64,000 nucleotides of DNA, from NCBI GenBank assembly GCA_964423865.1, contig CAYRGN010000001.1, positions 1 through 64,000 on the forward strand, given 5' to 3'. A model generated the notes under the pieces. It did no database searches and was not told the DNA's origin. It was given only the letters and a program-made list of their open reading frames with translations. The translations under genes and the position numbers were made by a program. Origin of the DNA: Leadbetterella sp964423865 (GTDB taxonomy: Bacteria > Bacteroidota > Bacteroidia > Cytophagales > Spirosomataceae). Shown in pieces: positions 27,845 through 36,300 of the stretch; within the stretch, counting starts at the first letter, position 1; each line of letters begins with the position of its first letter.

Positions 27845-30667
27845 CTATTTCGTAATCTTTTCCTTTAAAAACCTAGCGGTATGGTTGTCTTCCAGCAGCA
27901 CCATTTCTTCCGGTGTGCCTTCAAAACAGAGATAGCCGCCCTTTTCTCCGCCTTCCGGACCGAGGTCAATGATCCAGTCGGCCGACTTAATCACCTCCAT
28001 ATTGTGCTCAATCACAATCACCGTATCTCCCTGATCCACCAGGGCATTCATGGCTTTCAGTAATTTACGGATATCGTTAAAATGGAGTCCGGTAGTAGGC
28101 TCATCAAAGATAAACAATGTTTTGCCTTTTTCCGAGTTTCCTTTGCCCAGGAAATAGGCCAGTTTCACCCGTTGGGCTTCCCCTCCCGACAGCGTATTGG
28201 AGGCCTGGCCGAGGCCGATATAACCCAGTCCCACCTCCTGTAGGGGCAGGATTTTTTCGGCCAGTTTGGGCTGATTGTCTCGGAAGAAATCCATGGCCTC
28301 GTCTACCGTCATGCCCAGGATATCTGCGATGTTCTTTTCCCGGTAAGTGACTTCCAATACTTCCTGCTTGAAGCGTTTTCCACCACAGCTTTCACAGGTC
28401 AGTTTCACATCGGCCATGAATTGCATCTCAATGGTCTGGTAGCCTTCTCCCTGGCAGGCTTCGCAACGTCCGCCGTCTACGTTAAAGGAGAAGTGTGCGG
28501 GCTTGTAATCCCTTTGTTTCGACAGGGGCTGTTCGGCCATCAACGCGCGGATGGTATCGTACGCTTTGATATAGGTCACGGGGTTAGAACGACTGGATTT
28601 TCCGATGGGATCCTGGTCTACCATTTCTACCTGGCTGATCCGACTCAGGCTACCCGTGAGTTCGTCGTATTTACCGGGATCTTCGCCTGAACGGGGTTCG
28701 CCCACCAGACGGTCCAGCACCGGATACAGTATTTTCCGGATCAGGGTGGATTTTCCGGAGCCGCTTACGCCGGTCACTACGGTAAATATGCCCAGCGGAA
28801 TCTTCACATCTAGGTTCTTCAGGTTATTTTCCCGGGCACCGCTCAGCAGGAGAAAATCCAGGAACCTACGCCGGCTTTTGGGCAGGGCAATGGTCTCATG
28901 ACCGTTCAGAAAATCCAGGGTGTGCGACTTGCCCACGGTTTTTTCATGCCATTTTCCCTGGAATACGAGTTCGCCGCCATAAACGCCCGCTTCCGGACCA
29001 ATATCGATGATATCGTCGGAAGACTTCATTACTTCTTCTTCGTGCTCCACTACAATAACCGTGTTGCCGAGGTCACGGAGCGACTTCAATACCGATACCA
29101 GTTGCTCGGTGTCGCGGGGGTGCAGCCCGATACTGGGTTCGTCCAGGATATACATGGAACCCACCAGGGCGCTGCCCAGGGAAGTCGCCAGGCGGATCCT
29201 CTGGCTTTCTCCGCCCGAAAGGGAGCGGGAGAGGCGGTTCAGGGTGAGGTAGCCCAGTCCCACCCTTTGCATAAAATCAAGGCGGTTCCGGATCTCAATC
29301 AGAATTCGTTTGGCCACCTTGGTTTTGTATTCATCGAGCTCCAGATCCTGGAAAAAACCGGCTACCTGTTCAATAGGCAATAAAACCAGGTCTACGATAG
29401 ATTTTCCACCCACTTTTACATAGCTGGCATCTTTCCGCAGGCGGGTGCCCCGGCAATCCGGGCATACCGTTCGGCCCCGGTACCGGGAGAGCATCACCCG
29501 GTATTGTATTTTATAGGATTGCTCTTCGAGATGTTTAAAAAAATCAGTAAGTCCGGTAAAATATTCGTTCCCGTCCCAAAGCAATTGGTAATGTTCCGGA
29601 TCGAGATCTTTAATGGCCCGGTGAATAGGGAAATCAAAGCGTATGCCGTTGCGTACCAGGGGCGTCAGAAACTCACTCATTTTTTCGCTTCGCCAGGGTG
29701 CAATAGCTCCTTCAAAAACCGAGAGTTTTTTATCCGGGAACACCAGGTCAGGGTCCAGGCCCAGTACATTGCCGAAACCCTCACAGCGCCGGCACGCCCC
29801 GTAGGGGTTATTGAAGGTAAAAAGATTAATGCTGGGTTCTTCAAACAGTATGCCGTCCCGCTCAAACTTGTCCGAGAACAGCTGTACGGTATCGCCCTCT
29901 CCGGTTTTAATGAGGACTTCGCAGATGCCGTTTCCTTCGAAAAAGGCGGTCTGTACCGAGTCCGACAGCCGGAATCCCGTATCTTCATCGGGCTGTCCCT
30001 GAGCGTCATACTGGATCACCGCGCGGTCTACCAGGATCTTCACGTCGGTGACGGGAGCCTCAAAACTCAGTACATCCTCAATCAGTACGGTTTCGTCTTT
30101 TACCTGTATGCGGTTGAATCCTTTTTTCAGGAGCAGGTCCAGCTCCTGGCTCATGGTGCGGTCTTCCTTGGGTTGAAGCGGGCTCAGGATCATGACGCGG
30201 GTACCTTCCGAAAAAGTAAAGAGGTAGTTGACCACATCCGTCACCGTATCCTTGCTCACCTTTTCTCCGCTCACCGGCGAGTAGGTGTCGCCCACCCGCG
30301 CGAAAAGCAGTTTCATATAGTCGTAGATCTCCGTAGACGTACCTACGGTAGACCGGCTGTTGCGGGTACTGACTTTCTGATCAATGGCGATGGCGGGGGA
30401 AATTCCCCTGATATAATCTACTTCCGGCTTTTCCATACGGCCCAGGAACTGCCGGGCGTAAGAACTCAGGCTTTCCACGTACATCCTTTGTCCTTCGGCG
30501 TATAGGGTGTCAAACGCCAGAGACGACTTCCCGCTGCCAGACAGGCCCGTCACTACCGTGAGGGTATTTCGTTTGATGGCGACGTCAATATTTTTGAGAT
30601 TATTTACCCTGGCGCCCTTGATGATGATGTATTCTTTGGGGTCCAGGTGGTCAATGTCACTTTTCAT
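27845..30667 (-). CDS. uvrA: Excinuclease ABC subunit A
   Basis: A 940-residue DNA damage sensor of nucleotide excision repair. It has two ABC ATPase modules: first Walker A 'GLSGSGKSS' (about residue 38) and signature 'LSGGESQRIRLA' (about 495), second Walker A 'GVSGSGKST' (about 640) and signature 'LSGGEAQRVKLA' (about 830). Zinc-binding cysteine sets lie at 'CRRCEGFG', 'CPDCRGTRLR', 'CEACQGEGY' and 'CESCGGKR'. The length is normal. A TAAATTTG -7 element ends only four bases before the start codon, so the mRNA may be leaderless. Divergent from the HAD gene. Confidence 0.98.
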   Translation of the reverse strand: MKSDIDHLDPKEYIIIKGARVNNLKNIDVAIKRNTLTVVTGLSGSGKSSLAFDTLYAEGQRMYVESLSSYARQFLGRMEKPEVDYIRGISPAIAIDQKVSTRNSRSTVGTSTEIYDYMKLLFARVGDTYSPVSGEKVSKDTVTDVVNYLFTFSEGTRVMILSPLQPKEDRTMSQELDLLLKKGFNRIQVKDETVLIEDVLSFEAPVTDVKILVDRAVIQYDAQGQPDEDTGFRLSDSVQTAFFEGNGICEVLIKTGEGDTVQLFSDKFERDGILFEEPSINLFTFNNPYGACRRCEGFGNVLGLDPDLVFPDKKLSVFEGAIAPWRSEKMSEFLTPLVRNGIRFDFPIHRAIKDLDPEHYQLLWDGNEYFTGLTDFFKHLEEQSYKIQYRVMLSRYRGRTVCPDCRGTRLRKDASYVKVGGKSIVDLVLLPIEQVAGFFQDLELDEYKTKVAKRILIEIRNRLDFMQRVGLGYLTLNRLSRSLSGGESQRIRLATSLGSALVGSMYILDEPSIGLHPRDTEQLVSVLKSLRDLGNTVIVVEHEEEVMKSSDDIIDIGPEAGVYGGELVFQGKWHEKTVGKSHTLDFLNGHETIALPKSRRRFLDFLLLSGARENNLKNLDVKIPLGIFTVVTGVSGSGKSTLIRKILYPVLDRLVGEPRSGEDPGKYDELTGSLSRISQVEMVDQDPIGKSSRSNPVTYIKAYDTIRALMAEQPLSKQRDYKPAHFSFNVDGGRCEACQGEGYQTIEMQFMADVKLTCESCGGKRFKQEVLEVTYREKNIADILGMTVDEAMDFFRDNQPKLAEKILPLQEVGLGYIGLGQASNTLSGGEAQRVKLAYFLGKGNSEKGKTLFIFDEPTTGLHFNDIRKLLKAMNALVDQGDTVIVIEHNMEVIKSADWIIDLGPEGGEKGGYLCFEGTPEEMVLLEDNHTARFLKEKITK

Positions 30668-30671
30668 TGTA

Positions 30672-30679
30672 CAAATTTA
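30672..30679 (-). promoter_or_regulatory. -7 element of uvrA
   Basis: TAAATTTG on the minus strand ends four bases before the uvrA ATG. With usual spacing, transcription would begin at or next to the start codon. A -33 TTG is not obvious. Confidence 0.4.
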
Positions 30680-30773
30680 CGATGTTTTTGAGAAAATCAG
30701 CGGGTTTATTTCTACCGGGGCCAGGGCTTTTTGAATACCTCATATTTTTTAAGGAGGAATGGGAACAAAGGCG

Positions 30774-30781
30774 TATTTTTG
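30774..30781 (+). promoter_or_regulatory. -7 element of the HAD gene
   Basis: TATTTTTG ends four bases before ATG 30786, mirroring the arrangement at uvrA on the other strand. It supports 30786 over the upstream in-frame ATG 30759. Confidence 0.4.
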
Positions 30782-30785
30782 CCGC

Positions 30786-31451
30786 ATGAAACATGCAGTA
30801 ATATTTGATATGGACGGGGTGATCGCCCACACCAATCCCTACCATTCCCTGGCTTTTCGTGAATTCTTCAGGAAAAGAGATTTGTACCCTACCGATGCCG
30901 AATTTGCCGAACACATGTTTGGGAAGAGCAATAGCTACATTTTAAAACATTTTCTGGGCCGGCCTGTGGAAGGCGAAGAGTTTCGGGCCATGGAGGAGGA
31001 GAAGGAAGGACTTTTTCGGGAGATTTATGCCGAGCACGTGCAGGATATTGAAGGTTTTCTCGGTTTCCTGGATGCTTTGAAAAAAGCCGGGTTCAAAACG
31101 GGGGTAGCCACTTCCGCACCCCGGGCCAACCTTGACCTCATCATGGGAAAGCTGGGCTTCGAACCCCGGATGGAGTCGATTATGGCCAGTGAGAACGTGA
31201 CCCGTCATAAACCCGATCCGGAGGTGTATCTGAAATCGGCGGAAAACTTGGGTTTAGCGCCCTCTTCCTGCGTGGTATTTGAAGATTCTTTTTCCGGAAT
31301 TACGGCGGCCCGAAACGCGGGCATGAAAGTAGTGGGTGTGCTGAGTTCCCATACGCCGGAAGAATTGCCTCCCTGCGATCTGTATATTCACAATTATACG
31401 GCGATCGGAGCGGAGGATGTACGGGGGATAATAGTTCCGAGTTCCGAGTAG
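30786..31451 (+). CDS. HAD phosphatase, beta-phosphoglucomutase-like
   Basis: A 221-residue cytosolic HAD-superfamily enzyme, the same length as classical beta-phosphoglucomutases. Motif I 'DMDGV' gives nucleophile Asp8 and acid/base Asp10. 'ATSAPRANLD' supplies motif II, 'HKPDPEVYLKSAENLGL' motif III lysine, and 'VFEDSFSGITAARNAG' motif IV. A cap domain occupies about residues 15-90. It could be a sugar-phosphate mutase or a phosphatase such as 2-deoxyglucose-6-phosphatase. Its last residues (IVPSSE and the stop) are encoded inside a GTTCCGA heptad repeat, so repeat insertion probably replaced the original C-terminus. ATG 30786 is chosen over 30759. Confidence 0.88.
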   Translation: MKHAVIFDMDGVIAHTNPYHSLAFREFFRKRDLYPTDAEFAEHMFGKSNSYILKHFLGRPVEGEEFRAMEEEKEGLFREIYAEHVQDIEGFLGFLDALKKAGFKTGVATSAPRANLDLIMGKLGFEPRMESIMASENVTRHKPDPEVYLKSAENLGLAPSSCVVFEDSFSGITAARNAGMKVVGVLSSHTPEELPPCDLYIHNYTAIGAEDVRGIIVPSSE

Positions 31452-31720
31452 TGAGTTCCGAGTAGTGAGTGCTGAGTTGGTAGTGTTTCGGTCGCCCTGA
31501 GCTTGCCGGAGGGCGCATAAATGACCTGCATATTATATTTAACGATCTTAAATAATGCAATTAAGTATGAACTTGGACAAGGTTTCGACAACTCGGGGCT
31601 TCGATCCTTCGGCAAGCTCAGGACAGGCTAAGCTCAGCCTGACAGTAGGGACGGAGAATCCGGCACTCCCTACTCACTACTCGGAACTCGGCACTAAACA
31701 CTCGGCACTACTCAAAACCA
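31432..31720. repeat. Inverted heptad arms around a hairpin-rich core
   Basis: The left arm (GTTCCGA, GTAGTGA heptads, 31436-31478) and right arm (CTACTCA, CTCGGAA heptads, about 31664-31718) are inverse copies. The core holds 'CCCTGAGCTTGCCGGAGGG' near 31493 and 'CTTCGGCAAGCTCAGGACAG' near 31605, which resemble a dispersed hairpin family common in Bacteroidota intergenic DNA. No gene is present. Confidence 0.85.
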
Positions 31721-31729
31721 ATTGAAACC

Positions 31730-32422
31730 ATGACCCTTTATCTCTTGCCCATGCTGTTGGCGGAAAACAGCCACCCCCAGGCCCTGACGCCTTACAGCGT
31801 GGAGAAAATGAAAACGCTGAAGGTTTTCTTTGTGGAAAACGTCAAAACTACCCGGCGTTTCATTTCCTCCTTAAAGCAGGGCATTGTGATTGACGATCTC
31901 CGTTTCATTGAAGTCAACAAAGATACTCCCTTTGAGCGGATTTTTGATCTCTTATCCGGTTTGAAAGAAGATGCCGGAATTATTTCGGAAGCGGGTTGTG
32001 CGGGCGTAGCCGACCCCGGCGCCCTGGTGGTGGAGGCCGGCCATCAGCTCGGTTTCACCATACGGCCTTTGGTGGGTCCCAATTCTATCCTCCTGGCACT
32101 GATGGGGTCGGGCATGAACGGACAGTCCTTCGCTTTTCACGGCTACCTGCCCATCCGGGAAGAGGAAAGGGCCGCGAAGCTCCGCGCGCTGGAGAAAGAA
32201 GCGGTACGCCAGAACCAGACCCAGATTTTCATGGAAACGCCTTACCGGAACAATGCCATGCTCCAGACCCTGTTGAAGACGTTGAACCCCAATACCCGTT
32301 TGTGTATAGGGGCCGATCTTACCTCGGAAACCGAATTCATGCTGACCTTGAGCGTGGCGGCCTGGAAAAAGCGTCCCCTGCCCGATCTGCACAAAAGACC
32401 CGCTATTTTTCTCATTAATTAA
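31730..32422 (+). CDS. RsmI-like tetrapyrrole-methylase-fold SAM methyltransferase
   Basis: A 230-residue protein of the tetrapyrrole methylase fold. The N-terminal strand 'MTLYLLPMLL' replaces the usual glycine loop. 'SEAGCAGVADPG' near residue 86 matches the RsmI 'SDAGTPLISDPG' motif, and 'PLVGPNSILLALMGSGM' near 113 matches 'PLPGPSA...ALSASG'. RsmI proper methylates the ribose of C1402 in 16S rRNA; this shorter Bacteroidota branch lacks the RsmI C-terminal domain, and its substrate is not established. It is cytosolic. The lipoprotein gene follows after 67 bases and could share a transcript. Confidence 0.85.
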   Translation: MTLYLLPMLLAENSHPQALTPYSVEKMKTLKVFFVENVKTTRRFISSLKQGIVIDDLRFIEVNKDTPFERIFDLLSGLKEDAGIISEAGCAGVADPGALVVEAGHQLGFTIRPLVGPNSILLALMGSGMNGQSFAFHGYLPIREEERAAKLRALEKEAVRQNQTQIFMETPYRNNAMLQTLLKTLNPNTRLCIGADLTSETEFMLTLSVAAWKKRPLPDLHKRPAIFLIN

Positions 32423-32489
32423 AATTCTCTTCCAACTTTTTTCGTTAAAAGAGAGTCTTTCTTCTAAATCAGATTCAACTCTCTCCTTT

Positions 32490-33089
32490 ATGAAAAAAAT
32501 AGTAGGACTTCTTTTTGTGGTGTTGCTTTCCGCTTGCAGCGACGGTTTCGAACACAAAAGCGAATACGACAAGAGTTTCCAGAAATGGAACAGTTTTCAA
32601 ACCTCCAGTAACAATACCTACCGGTATATCATGACCGGAAGTACCTGGACAGGCGTTTCCTGGGAAACCGAACTGGTGGTGGAAAGGGGAGAAGTCACCG
32701 AAAGATTTTTTCGCTATACCCGCTTTAATGGGGTGCAGAGGCCGGCTACCGGGTGGGACGAGCAGAGTGCTGAAGCTGCGCTGGAGGCCCTGGGGACAAA
32801 CAGTGAAGAATTTAAGGAGCGAATGGGCATGGATTTCCTGGCGTACAGCCAATGGGAAGAAAGAGGAGTGGAGCTCGGCGCTCATACGGGAACGGCGGCA
32901 GCCGGGATTACCACGCTCGATGCCGTGTATCAGAAAGCCCGAACCGAATGGCTGCAAAAACGGGAAAACGTAACCACTTATTTTGAGGCGAAAAACGAAG
33001 GACTGATTTCTACAGCCGGATATGTAGAGAATAACTGTGCCGACGATTGCTTCGTGGGGGTCTCCATTCGCCTGATAGAAAAATTGTGA
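32490..33089 (+). CDS. Lipoprotein of unknown function
   Basis: A 199-residue protein with a type II signal peptide: residues 1-16 hydrophobic, lipobox 'LLSAC' with Cys17. The mature part has a repeated 'YRYIMTGSTWTGVSWETELVVERGEVT' style of beta strands and a C-terminal pair of cysteines in 'NNCADDCFVG', probably disulfide-bonded. It resembles the small DUF6174-type lipoproteins, but that is a weak impression. A strong terminator follows directly, so it ends its transcript. Confidence 0.8.
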   Translation: MKKIVGLLFVVLLSACSDGFEHKSEYDKSFQKWNSFQTSSNNTYRYIMTGSTWTGVSWETELVVERGEVTERFFRYTRFNGVQRPATGWDEQSAEAALEALGTNSEEFKERMGMDFLAYSQWEERGVELGAHTGTAAAGITTLDAVYQKARTEWLQKRENVTTYFEAKNEGLISTAGYVENNCADDCFVGVSIRLIEKL

Positions 33090-33096
33090 TAACGTT

Positions 33097-33132
33097 GCCG
33101 ACAGGCCGTTGCCTGTGAAAACGGCTTTTTTT
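33097..33132 (+). terminator. Rho-independent terminator after the lipoprotein gene
   Basis: Nested stems GCCG/CGGC and ACAGGC-CGTT-GCCTGT followed by seven T residues, eight bases after the stop codon. Confidence 0.85.
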
Positions 33133-33227
33133 GAACTTTTTGAGTGAAACGTTGGATATGCCCTATAAAAAATCGCGCTCAAAAAGGCCGTAGCTGAAAA
33201 TAGATTTCTGTTTTGGATAAATCTGGT

Positions 33228-33235
33228 TATTTTTG
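33228..33235 (+). promoter_or_regulatory. -7 element of pfkA
   Basis: TATTTTTG lies 23 bases before the pfkA ATG. TTTTG at 33211-33215 is closer than the usual -33 spacing. Confidence 0.4.
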
Positions 33236-33258
33236 CTGCGGAAAAATTAAGACATAGC

Positions 33259-34233
33259 ATGAAGAAAATAGCGGTTTACACTTCAGGTGGAGACGCTCCG
33301 GGTATGAACGCCTGTATTAGAGCCGTAGTAAGAGGTGCCATTTACCACGGTTTGAAGGTGTACGGAATCAGGCGGGGATACAACGGAATGATATCAGGAG
33401 ATATCTTTGAAATGACCTCAAGTTCGGTAAGCAATATTATACAGAGAGGAGGAACGATACTGAAATCGGCCAGAAGCAAGGAATTTATGACGCCGGAAGG
33501 GCGAAAGATGGCCTATGAAAACCTGAAAAAAGTAGGCATTGACGGACTGGTAGCCATTGGGGGTAACGGTACATTCACCGGTGCCGAGGTTTTCTTCAAT
33601 GAATACCAACTGCCCACCGTGGGATGCCCCGGTACCATTGACAATGACCTGTACGGAACCGATTATACCATAGGGTTCGACTCCGCAGTGAATACCTCCC
33701 TCGATGCCATTGATAAGATACGGGATACGGCCGACTCGCACGACCGTGTATTTTTTGTGGAAGTAATGGGCCGTGATTCGGGTTATATCGCCGTGCAATC
33801 CGGTATTGGCGGAGGCGCGGAAATTGTGATGGTGCCGGAAACCCATACCCCTCTTAAAAAGGTGGTTTCTTCTTTGAAAGACGGGTGGAGGCGCTCCAAA
33901 TCTTCGTCTATCGTAGTGGTGGCCGAAGGCGACGAAGAAGGCCATGCCACTGAAATTGCGGAGAAAATCAAAACCCAGGTAGGCGATAAGCTGGATATCC
34001 GGGTGACTACCCTGGGCCACGTGCAGCGGGGCGGAGCCCCCTCGGCTTATGACCGTATCCTGGCTTCACGTATGGGGCTGGCGGCCGTAGAAGGGCTGAT
34101 GAACGGGCACAAGAACGTGATGGCGGGTGTGGTGAATAACGAAGTAGTGTATACTCCTTTTATCGATACGATCAAGAAGGTGAAGCCCATTCACGACGAC
34201 CTCCTGCGTATGGTGCATATACTCAGTATTTAA
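33259..34233 (+). CDS. pfkA: 6-phosphofructokinase
   Basis: A 324-residue glycolytic phosphofructokinase of E. coli PfkA length. The nucleotide loop 'TSGGDAPGMNA' starts at residue 8, catalytic Asp128 lies in 'GTIDNDLYGTD', 'EVMGRDSGY' contacts fructose-6-phosphate, and 'GHVQRGGAPSAYDR' is the allosteric/substrate segment. The motif normally written GGDGS reads 'GGNGT' here, so position 103 is Asn instead of the Asp that helps bind Mg-ATP in E. coli. Gly104 is kept, which argues for ATP rather than pyrophosphate as phosphoryl donor. Whether Asn103 is common in related species I cannot check. Cytosolic, monocistronic. Confidence 0.95.
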   Translation: MKKIAVYTSGGDAPGMNACIRAVVRGAIYHGLKVYGIRRGYNGMISGDIFEMTSSSVSNIIQRGGTILKSARSKEFMTPEGRKMAYENLKKVGIDGLVAIGGNGTFTGAEVFFNEYQLPTVGCPGTIDNDLYGTDYTIGFDSAVNTSLDAIDKIRDTADSHDRVFFVEVMGRDSGYIAVQSGIGGGAEIVMVPETHTPLKKVVSSLKDGWRRSKSSSIVVVAEGDEEGHATEIAEKIKTQVGDKLDIRVTTLGHVQRGGAPSAYDRILASRMGLAAVEGLMNGHKNVMAGVVNNEVVYTPFIDTIKKVKPIHDDLLRMVHILSI

Positions 34234-34240
34234 TGGCGGG

Positions 34241-34345
34241 CAGCTTTTAGCTTTTAGCCGTCAGCTATCAGCCGTCAGCTTAGGACTCCCGGTACGCCCC
34301 GGTTCTAAATAGCTCACAGCTCACAGCTCAAAGCTCGTCGCTCAA
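34241..34345. repeat. Heptad-repeat module
   Basis: Left heptads AGCTTTT, AGCTTTT, AGCCGTC, AGCTATC, AGCCGTC; core 'TTAGGACTCCCGGTACGCCC'; right heptads AGCTCAC, AGCTCAC, AGCTCAA. Both arms keep the 7-nt period. Confidence 0.8.
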
Positions 34346-34358
34346 ACACATACCCTCT

Positions 34359-35777
34359 ATGAAGAAAATCTTTTTCCTGGCGTTCCTTTTAACCGGTTTT
34401 TTTTCAGCACCGGCGCAACAGAAACTCACGGTAAAAATGCCGGTGGCCGATACGGATCACTACATTCAGCTGGCGCACTATTTCGGGTATAAGCAGTTTC
34501 AGAAAGTAGATTCGGCGAAGGTGGATGCAGACGGTCTCCTGAGGTTTTCAAGCGGTGCGGAGGCATGGAAAGGAGGCGTTTACCTGGTGGTGGTTTCTCC
34601 TTCTAAATTCTATGATCTTGTGATTTCGGGGAAAGAGGAGGATATGTATATGGAATTCGATACGGCCGATTATGTGGGTACCGTCAAGTTCCGGAATTCC
34701 GAAGAAAATGAGTTGCTGTTTGGTTATCGGAAGTTCCTGAATCAAAAGATGAAGGAAGGAGAGAGATTGCAGGCTCAACTGAAAACCGAGCACGATGCGG
34801 GCCGTGCAGCCGCCCTCAGGAAAGAACTGGAAACCCTTCAGAAAGAGGTAAACGGAGAGCTGAAAAAGCGCGCGGAATCCCGTCCCGATCTGTTCGCTTC
34901 CCGGGTGCTTACGGCGAATCTGGAACCCGAGTTGCCGGAAAAAGCGCCCCTGCTGGCCAACGGTAAACCGGATTCTACTTTCTTTTACCGCGAATACAAG
35001 AGAAAATATTTTGATCATCTTGATTTTTCAGACGAAAGAATGATCCGTACTCCTTTTCTGGAAAGTAAGGTGGAAAGGTATTTTAATACCCTGGTGTATC
35101 AGCGGCCCGATACCCTGAAAAAGGAGACCTCGTACGTACTGGAACTGGCCCGGAAAAACAAGGACGTGTACCGCTATGTACTGTGGTACCTGACCAATAA
35201 ATACGACAATACCGACGTGGTAGGTCTGGACGGCGTGGTGGTGCATTTGTATGAAAATCATTACCTGAAAGATGCCGACTGGCTCGACAGTACCAGCCTC
35301 GCGAAATTTGCAGACCGTCTGAGTGTGATGAAACCCCTGGAAACCGGGAAGGTGATGCCCGCACTTACCCTCAAAGATACGGAGGGAAAAACCCACAACC
35401 TGTACGATGTAAAGGCAAAATACACCATTGTGTACTTTTACAGCCCCACCTGCGGGCATTGCAAGGACCATGCACCTGAACTGGTGAAATACCAGGACGA
35501 AAACCGGAGCAGGGGCATTGTGGTGTGGAATGTGTCAGCGGATGTAGAGCGGAACGAGGAGGAAATGAAGAAGTTTCTTACTACTTACGATATGGGGCGT
35601 CTCATCAACTTACATGACCCGGAGCGGAAATACGACTTTTTCTATCGGTACGATGTATATTCTACGCCTACTTCCTATATCCTGGATGAGCAGAAACGCA
35701 TTATCGCACGCCGTATCCCCATTGAAGAGCTGAACGGTTTTATCAGCCATTACGAGAAGAACGTGGCGGGGAAATAA
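34359..35777 (+). CDS. Exported thioredoxin-like (TlpA/ResA type) protein
   Basis: A 472-residue exported protein (signal peptide 1-20, ends SAPAQ). The N-terminal third resembles the DUF4369 sandwich common in Bacteroidota thioredoxin proteins. A helical middle region (about 120-330, with 'GERLQAQLKTEHDAGRAAAL') follows, and the C-terminal thioredoxin fold has the redox pair in 'SPTCGHCKDHAP' near residue 365 and the cis-proline loop 'YDVYSTPTSYILDEQ'. It probably acts as a periplasmic or membrane-anchored thiol-disulfide oxidoreductase, perhaps in cytochrome c or envelope protein maturation. No dedicated partner is adjacent. Confidence 0.88.
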   Translation: MKKIFFLAFLLTGFFSAPAQQKLTVKMPVADTDHYIQLAHYFGYKQFQKVDSAKVDADGLLRFSSGAEAWKGGVYLVVVSPSKFYDLVISGKEEDMYMEFDTADYVGTVKFRNSEENELLFGYRKFLNQKMKEGERLQAQLKTEHDAGRAAALRKELETLQKEVNGELKKRAESRPDLFASRVLTANLEPELPEKAPLLANGKPDSTFFYREYKRKYFDHLDFSDERMIRTPFLESKVERYFNTLVYQRPDTLKKETSYVLELARKNKDVYRYVLWYLTNKYDNTDVVGLDGVVVHLYENHYLKDADWLDSTSLAKFADRLSVMKPLETGKVMPALTLKDTEGKTHNLYDVKAKYTIVYFYSPTCGHCKDHAPELVKYQDENRSRGIVVWNVSADVERNEEEMKKFLTTYDMGRLINLHDPERKYDFFYRYDVYSTPTSYILDEQKRIIARRIPIEELNGFISHYEKNVAGK

Positions 35778-35864
35778 GCTATTAGCTATTAGAAATTAGC
35801 TATTAGAAGTTAGACATTAGAGGTTGCTGGTACCTTTTTTCTAATATCTAACATCTAACTTCTT
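35778..35864. repeat. Short inverted heptad module
   Basis: CTATTAG, CTATTAG, AAATTAG, CTATTAG, AAGTTAG, ACATTAG heptads are followed by a short core and the inverse CTAATAT, CTAACAT, CTAACTTCT. AGAAGTTAG and CTAACTTCT form the arms of a hairpin. The right arm overlaps the 3' end of aroQ. Confidence 0.8.
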
Positions 35865-36280
35865 TCCTCCAAAAACCAGGCCACCGCCAGTTTGTACCCT
35901 GACAGTCCCAGTCCGAAGAGGACTCCTTTGGCTTTCGGACTGATATAGGAGTGTTTACGGAACTCTTCGCGGGCGTGGATGTTGGAGATATGCACCTCCA
36001 CCGCCGGGGTTTTAATCCCGCCCAAAGCGTCGGCCAGGGCCAGAGAAGTATGGGTGAATGCGCCGGCATTCAGCACAATGCCGTCGTAGGAAAATCCCAC
36101 TTCATGAATCTTATCAATGAGGGCGCCTTCGTGGTTCGACTGGAAGTATTCAAGGATAACTCCGGGAAAAGCCGCTTGCAAGGTTTTGAAATAATCTTCA
36201 AAAGACCGATGACCATAGATTTCAGGCTCCCGTTTGCCAAGGAGGTTCAGATTGGGGCCGTTGATGATGATTATTTTCAC
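35855..36280 (-). CDS. aroQ: 3-dehydroquinate dehydratase, type II
   Basis: A 141-residue enzyme of the shikimate pathway converting 3-dehydroquinate to 3-dehydroshikimate. 'INGPNLNLLGKREPEIYG' supplies the active-site Arg and Tyr22, 'LNAGAFTHTS' binds substrate, and 'VHISNIHAREEFRKHS' carries the catalytic His and Arg. A GTG at 36280 gives the normal start (KIIIINGPNLN) and length; the ATG at 36325 would add 15 non-homologous residues and overlap the upstream gene. A TACATTTG -7 element at 36309-36302 ends 21 bases before the GTG, supporting it. Its C-terminus (LEERS) runs into a heptad repeat. Confidence 0.93.
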   Translation of the reverse strand: MKIIIINGPNLNLLGKREPEIYGHRSFEDYFKTLQAAFPGVILEYFQSNHEGALIDKIHEVGFSYDGIVLNAGAFTHTSLALADALGGIKTPAVEVHISNIHAREEFRKHSYISPKAKGVLFGLGLSGYKLAVAWFLEERS

Positions 36281-36300
36281 AGATTCGTTGGTTTTTGCCC

